64,000 bases of DNA from Aspidiotus rigidus (lineage: Eukaryota > Arthropoda > Insecta > Hemiptera > Diaspididae): the NCBI GenBank assembly GCA_035079385.1, contig JAVHKY010000001.1, positions 11,432,501-11,496,500 on the forward strand. Direction: 5' to 3'. Below the pieces are notes generated by a model. That model did no database searches, was not told the DNA's origin, and was given only the letters and a program-made list of their open reading frames with translations. Made by a program: the position numbers and the translations under genes. Positions 60,824 to 64,000 of the stretch are shown here, piece after piece. Within the stretch, counting starts at the first letter, position 1; every line of letters begins with the position of its first letter.

Positions 60824-61442
60824 TCAGAATCAATATTATTCACATCAACTAGAAGCATCAGCTCCATGTGAGGGAAAGTTTGTACCCAATAACAATGGAA
60901 CCCAATTTTCTTCACTTTTTAAACAAAATTTGTATCCTAAAATAGCATTACCAGAATTCAATGAAACGAATTACAGATTGAACAGAATAATGCAAAATTA
61001 TAAATATCTAGATGATGAAATAAAAATGAGAATTAATCTAAAGAAAAGATATAAAAAATTCTCAAATACCATTTCAGTAACAGATTACCTTATTATCTTA
61101 TCAGAATTAGGTATGGTTGGGTCTTCTATAGCCCTTCCAATTATTACACCATTTAGTGTACCTATCTCAATTGGTTTAACAATATTCTCCACAGTATTCA
61201 AATCATCCTGGGGTTACTTGAATAAAAAAATTGAAAAACATAATACAATTGAACTATTAGCAAAATCTAAAAGAAATTCCATTGAGACAAAATTTACAAA
61301 AGCAATAAAAGATGGTAAACTATCGGATAATGAGTTCAATGATATAGAAGACGAGATAAGAAATTATAATGAAATGAAGGAAAAAATACTTAAAGAATAC
61401 AATAAGAATATTAATGGAAAAGTTGAAGATAAAAAAAGGTAA
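60804..61442 (+). CDS. Unknown virus-block protein with a hydrophobic hairpin
   Basis: I do not recognise this 212-residue protein. Residues 1-60 are polar. Residues ~93-132 form two adjacent hydrophobic stretches split by Pro (ELGMVGSSIALPIITPF, then a second run), which suggests a membrane hairpin. The C-terminal 75 residues are highly charged and probably coiled coil (IETKFTKAIKDGKLSDNEF). It starts inside the end of the protease gene, so it is probably translated from the same transcript unit. Position beside the protease and pX-like gene suggests a minor virion or membrane-associated role, but this is only context. Confidence 0.6.
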   Translation: MQFQSTDQNQYYSHQLEASAPCEGKFVPNNNGTQFSSLFKQNLYPKIALPEFNETNYRLNRIMQNYKYLDDEIKMRINLKKRYKKFSNTISVTDYLIILSELGMVGSSIALPIITPFSVPISIGLTIFSTVFKSSWGYLNKKIEKHNTIELLAKSKRNSIETKFTKAIKDGKLSDNEFNDIEDEIRNYNEMKEKILKEYNKNINGKVEDKKR

Positions 61443-61452
61443 GAACACATTT

Positions 61453-62035
61453 TTATGTTACTTTTATCACAAAGAGAAAATGAATTTGTGATACAAAAAA
61501 ATTTTAATTTATATAATAAAGATATGACCAGAAATAGATATAAAAATGTTTATATGAAAATCTATGAAAATGATAAGACATATGTCATCTGTGATATGTG
61601 TGGTATGAAAATGGGATATGCATACTGGGGTAGACATAATAAAAAGGAACACCCTGAAAATATACTTCCTGTTGTAATTCCAACAGTATCTTCACATCAA
61701 TTAAAACCTCCACAAAAATATTGTGAAATATGTGATGATAATTATTTATTGCCATATTATGAAAAACATAAAAAATCCAAGTATCATATTAATAGATCAC
61801 TAGGACATTCTACTGCTATAAAATCAAATAAGGAATACTGTGAGATATGTGAAAAAAATATAGATAAACTATTATGGGGTAATCATATTGATAGTAAAAG
61901 ACATAAGAGATTAGAGAAATTGTACTTCACCTATCTAGATGATTCATTGTTTATATAACTTATTTTCTAATCACTAGGAGGATTAGAAAATGAATTTGTG
62001 ATATTAAGAAAAAATAATTTATATAATAAAGAGAT
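61453..62035 (+). promoter_or_regulatory. Duplicated leader in front of two zinc-finger genes
   Basis: The ~70 bases before ATG 61524 and the ~70 bases before ATG 62036 share GAAAATGAATTTGTGATA, then an A-rich run, then TTTATATAATAAAGATATGA (one base longer in the second copy). The copies sit at 61453-61529 and 61965-62041. Each ends exactly at the start codon, so it was either duplicated together with the gene or is a conserved promoter/leader. It contains a TATATAA-like box 10-15 bases before the ATG, which would make a very short 5' leader. Confidence 0.5.
61524..61958 (+). CDS. Small three-finger C2H2-like zinc protein
   Basis: From ATG 61524 the product is 144 residues; an upstream in-frame ATG at 61455 lies in the duplicated leader and is less likely. 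Three CxxC...H...H units are visible: CDMCGMKMGYAYWGRHNKKEH, then CEICDDN with two histidines, then CEICEKN with two histidines. The first and third resemble the start of the next gene, so the two arose by tandem duplication. Zinc-binding or nucleic-acid-binding is inferred from the fingers. Its job in the virus block is unknown; it may be a truncated relative of the zinc-finger head of the polymerase gene. Confidence 0.65.
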   Translation: MTRNRYKNVYMKIYENDKTYVICDMCGMKMGYAYWGRHNKKEHPENILPVVIPTVSSHQLKPPQKYCEICDDNYLLPYYEKHKKSKYHINRSLGHSTAIKSNKEYCEICEKNIDKLLWGNHIDSKRHKRLEKLYFTYLDDSLFI

Positions 62036-62746
62036 ATGAATACAATTAATATAGATGTCACTTCTTCACAAAGTTCAAAGTATAAAACTCCTTTTACAAA
62101 AGTCTTGGAAAATAATAAGACTTATGTAATTTGTCATGAGTGCAATTCTGGTAAAGGCCAGAAGAAACTGTTCTTCAAGAACTGGGCTCGCCATAATAAA
62201 ATAAAGCATCCTGAAAATATGAGAAGAATTTATGAACAAAAAACACATTTTCAGTATTGTGATATATGTCAAAAGAATATACAAAGAAAATATTTTAAAA
62301 AACATATTACTACAAAAATGCATCAGAAAAATACCAAGTTGGAAAAATATTTCAACTATATTGACCAAGATATAATCACTAAAAGTAAAAATAAAATAAG
62401 AATTAAACCTAAATTGATGATGAAAGAATTTGAAGAATGCAAAAAACATGGAACAAAAGACTATAGATGCAAGAGAATAAAGAACTATAAATGCAGGTAC
62501 GAATCATATGAAATAAATAATGATGAAGGTGTCAAGGATTTAAAAATATTCATGACAACTGTTGAGTGGGCTGTAATTGGAATTTTCAAAAAATGGACTA
62601 AAAAGGAGGAAATAAAAGTAAATGTTAGTGTATTATGCTCATATAAACGAGGGATTGAAGAAATAGGAAACGTTGAATATGAAGAGAAATACTTACAAAC
62701 AACAAACTATATAATAACTAAAGGATCGGTCTTTAATGAAATCTAA
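62036..62746 (+). pseudogene. 5' segment of the family B polymerase gene, ends at an in-frame stop
   Basis: This open stretch (236 residues) begins with two zinc-binding units (CHECNSGKGQKKLFFKNWARH and CDICQKN with two His) homologous to the gene before it. It continues with a basic region typical of the head of Polinton/adintovirus polymerase proteins. A TAA at 62744-62746 stops it, yet the same frame stays open after it and runs directly into the polymerase segment from 62831, so the two belonged to one gene. The stop may be a mutation, a sequencing error or, less likely, a readthrough site. Zinc-finger heads of this kind are found on insect element polymerases. Confidence 0.65.
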
Positions 62747-62830
62747 GAAGGGATAACTGCTAATGTATTAATTGAACATGATAGACTCAAAATTTCAAAA
62801 TCTGGATGGGTACTGGATGAAATAATAAAT

Positions 62831-63883
62831 ATGCGTGTGAATGTCAATAAATACAATCCACTTAGAGCTTCCTCATATATTCAACTACCAAGAAGCTTAG
62901 CTAATAAAAATGCAATTATAAATATTAAAAATGAGAATGATAATAAATGTTTTCTATGGTCAATATTAGCTGGGTTATACCCTATCAGTAAGGATCCTCA
63001 AAGAATAAGTAAGTACAAAGAACATGAGTTTGAATTTGATGACGCTCTAAAAGGAATAGAATTCCCAGTTAAAATTCAAGATATTGAAAAGTTTGAAAAA
63101 AGGGTAAAGGATCTTTCAATAAATGTGTACTGCCATGATGAACGTTATAATATTCATCCATTAAAAGTATCAAAAGATGAGAAGAAGAATCATATTGATT
63201 TATTATACCTTACAAAAAATAAGAACTCGCATTACTGCTTGATAAGAAATTTATGGAAATTAGTTGGTTGCCAAATATCCAGAAATGGGCACAAGAAATA
63301 CATATGTAAAATGTGCTTACAAAGTTTCTCTCAAACTGAGAAATTGGAAGACCATAGAAACTACTGTGGAATGAATAAACCTGTAAAAACAGTTCTACCC
63401 AAAGAAGGTGAGAATATTCTAGAATTTGATAAATTTAAGCAATCAATGAAAGTTCCATTTGTTATTTATGCAGATTTTGAGGGTATATTAAAAAAGCTAG
63501 CAGATAATTCTGACTGTGGTAAAAGGACAATAAAACTTCAAGAACATATCCCAAGTAATTTTGTATATTATATAAAATATGCTAATGGTGAAATTAAAGA
63601 AAATACAATTGAATATAATGGTTTAGATGCTGCAACTGTAATTTATAATAAATTGAAAGAAGAAGCTATAAATATTGTACAAAAATATCTAGATAAAATA
63701 ATTCCAATGAAAGATCTGACTGAGGCTCAGAAACAAGAATATAAATATGCTAAAATATGTCATGTTTGTGAGGGAAATTTGAATGATGAACCAGGCTATA
63801 TAGAAAAAGAGAGAAAAAAATTGATAAAATGCATTGAAATGAAAGAAGAACTTTTAAGAAAAATAAACATTGTGTTCTGGTGA
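62831..63883 (+). pseudogene. Protein-primed DNA polymerase B, middle segment, frame broken
   Basis: 350 residues in the same frame as the preceding segment. It shows the conserved block of Polinton/adintovirus polymerases: a YNPLRASSYI entry motif, KCFLWSILAGLYP, HYCLIRNLWKLV, a zinc unit with Cys159, Cys162, His175 and Cys179, and the exonuclease I motif YADFE (Asp215, Glu217). The frame closes at 63883. The frame one base ahead stays open from about 63870 to the window end and carries the expected family pattern, so a frameshift is present near 63870. The catalytic polymerase motifs lie beyond the window. With a stop upstream and a frameshift here, this copy is non-functional as read. Confidence 0.75.
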
Positions 63884-64000
63884 AGACCATCAGGCAGCTC
63901 ATTATAGCTGTAAATATGCTGCCTTGAAGGAAAAAACTGAGAGAGAATTGATAAAATGCAGACAAAAATTGGAAAGTTATCAAAATGAGGATAACAAATG

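Larger units (their letters stand above)
58379..64000 (+). mobile_element. Left part of an integrated adintovirus/Polinton-like element
   Basis: Seven tightly packed, intronless plus-strand reading frames encode a phospholipase A2 protein, a pX-like protein, an adenain-type protease, a membrane protein, zinc-finger proteins and a protein-primed family B DNA polymerase. This gene set is characteristic of adintoviruses/Polintons. Base use is even more AT-rich than the esterase exons, and neighbouring frames overlap by 4 and 20 bases in virus fashion. The terminal repeat was not located: the left end probably lies between 57430 and 58379, and the right end is outside the window. Capsid, ATPase and integrase genes are not in view. 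Confidence 0.8.

Overview
The window is a piece of an AT-rich animal nuclear genome, most likely an insect. The evidence is spliced genes with GT-AG introns, arthropod-type secreted carboxylesterases, Penelope-like, jockey-like and Helitron-like mobile elements, many small inverted-repeat (foldback) elements, and a Polinton/adintovirus-type insertion. I cannot name the species; a hemipteran such as a mealybug would fit but is a guess. There is no sign of bacterial sequence, CRISPR or an rRNA operon.

Region 1 (1-55.7 kb) is a tandem array of four carboxylesterase genes, all on the minus strand. Gene A (138-12391), gene B (18842-34089) and gene C (37058-44207) each resolve into ten exons with intact frames, giving proteins of 552, 551 and 552 residues. 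Each has a signal peptide and a complete Ser-Glu-His triad, but the third glycine of the HGGG oxyanion motif is replaced by Lys or Glu. Gene D (47769-55718) keeps exons 3-10 intact and has lost exon 1 and most of exon 2. Shared exon lengths and shared intron insertions group A with B and C with D.

Introns and spacers are swollen by mobile DNA, and because the paralogues share intron backbones, several insertions can be recognised by their empty sites in a sister gene. The most striking are a 5.3-kb inverted repeat in intron 2 of gene B, a 3.3-kb long-TIR element in its intron 6 with a nested insertion, an 826-bp foldback element in intron 2 of gene A, a Helitron-like element and a 462-bp element with a perfect 8-bp target duplication in the A-B spacer, and repeated fragments of one Penelope-like (GIY-YIG) retroelement family.

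Region 2 (56.4-57.4 kb) holds one two-exon plus-strand gene for an unrecognised secreted 290-residue protein.

Region 3 (58.4 kb to the window end) is a compact, intronless, plus-strand block of virus-like genes: a DUF8207-like/phospholipase A2 protein, an adenovirus pX-like membrane-active protein, an adenain-type cysteine protease, an unknown membrane protein, a small three-finger zinc protein, and a zinc-finger plus family B DNA polymerase gene. The polymerase gene carries an in-frame stop and a frame change and runs off the window. This is one flank of an integrated adintovirus or Polinton; capsid, ATPase and integrase genes would have to lie beyond the right edge. The early genes are open, so the insertion may be fairly young, but the polymerase is broken as read.
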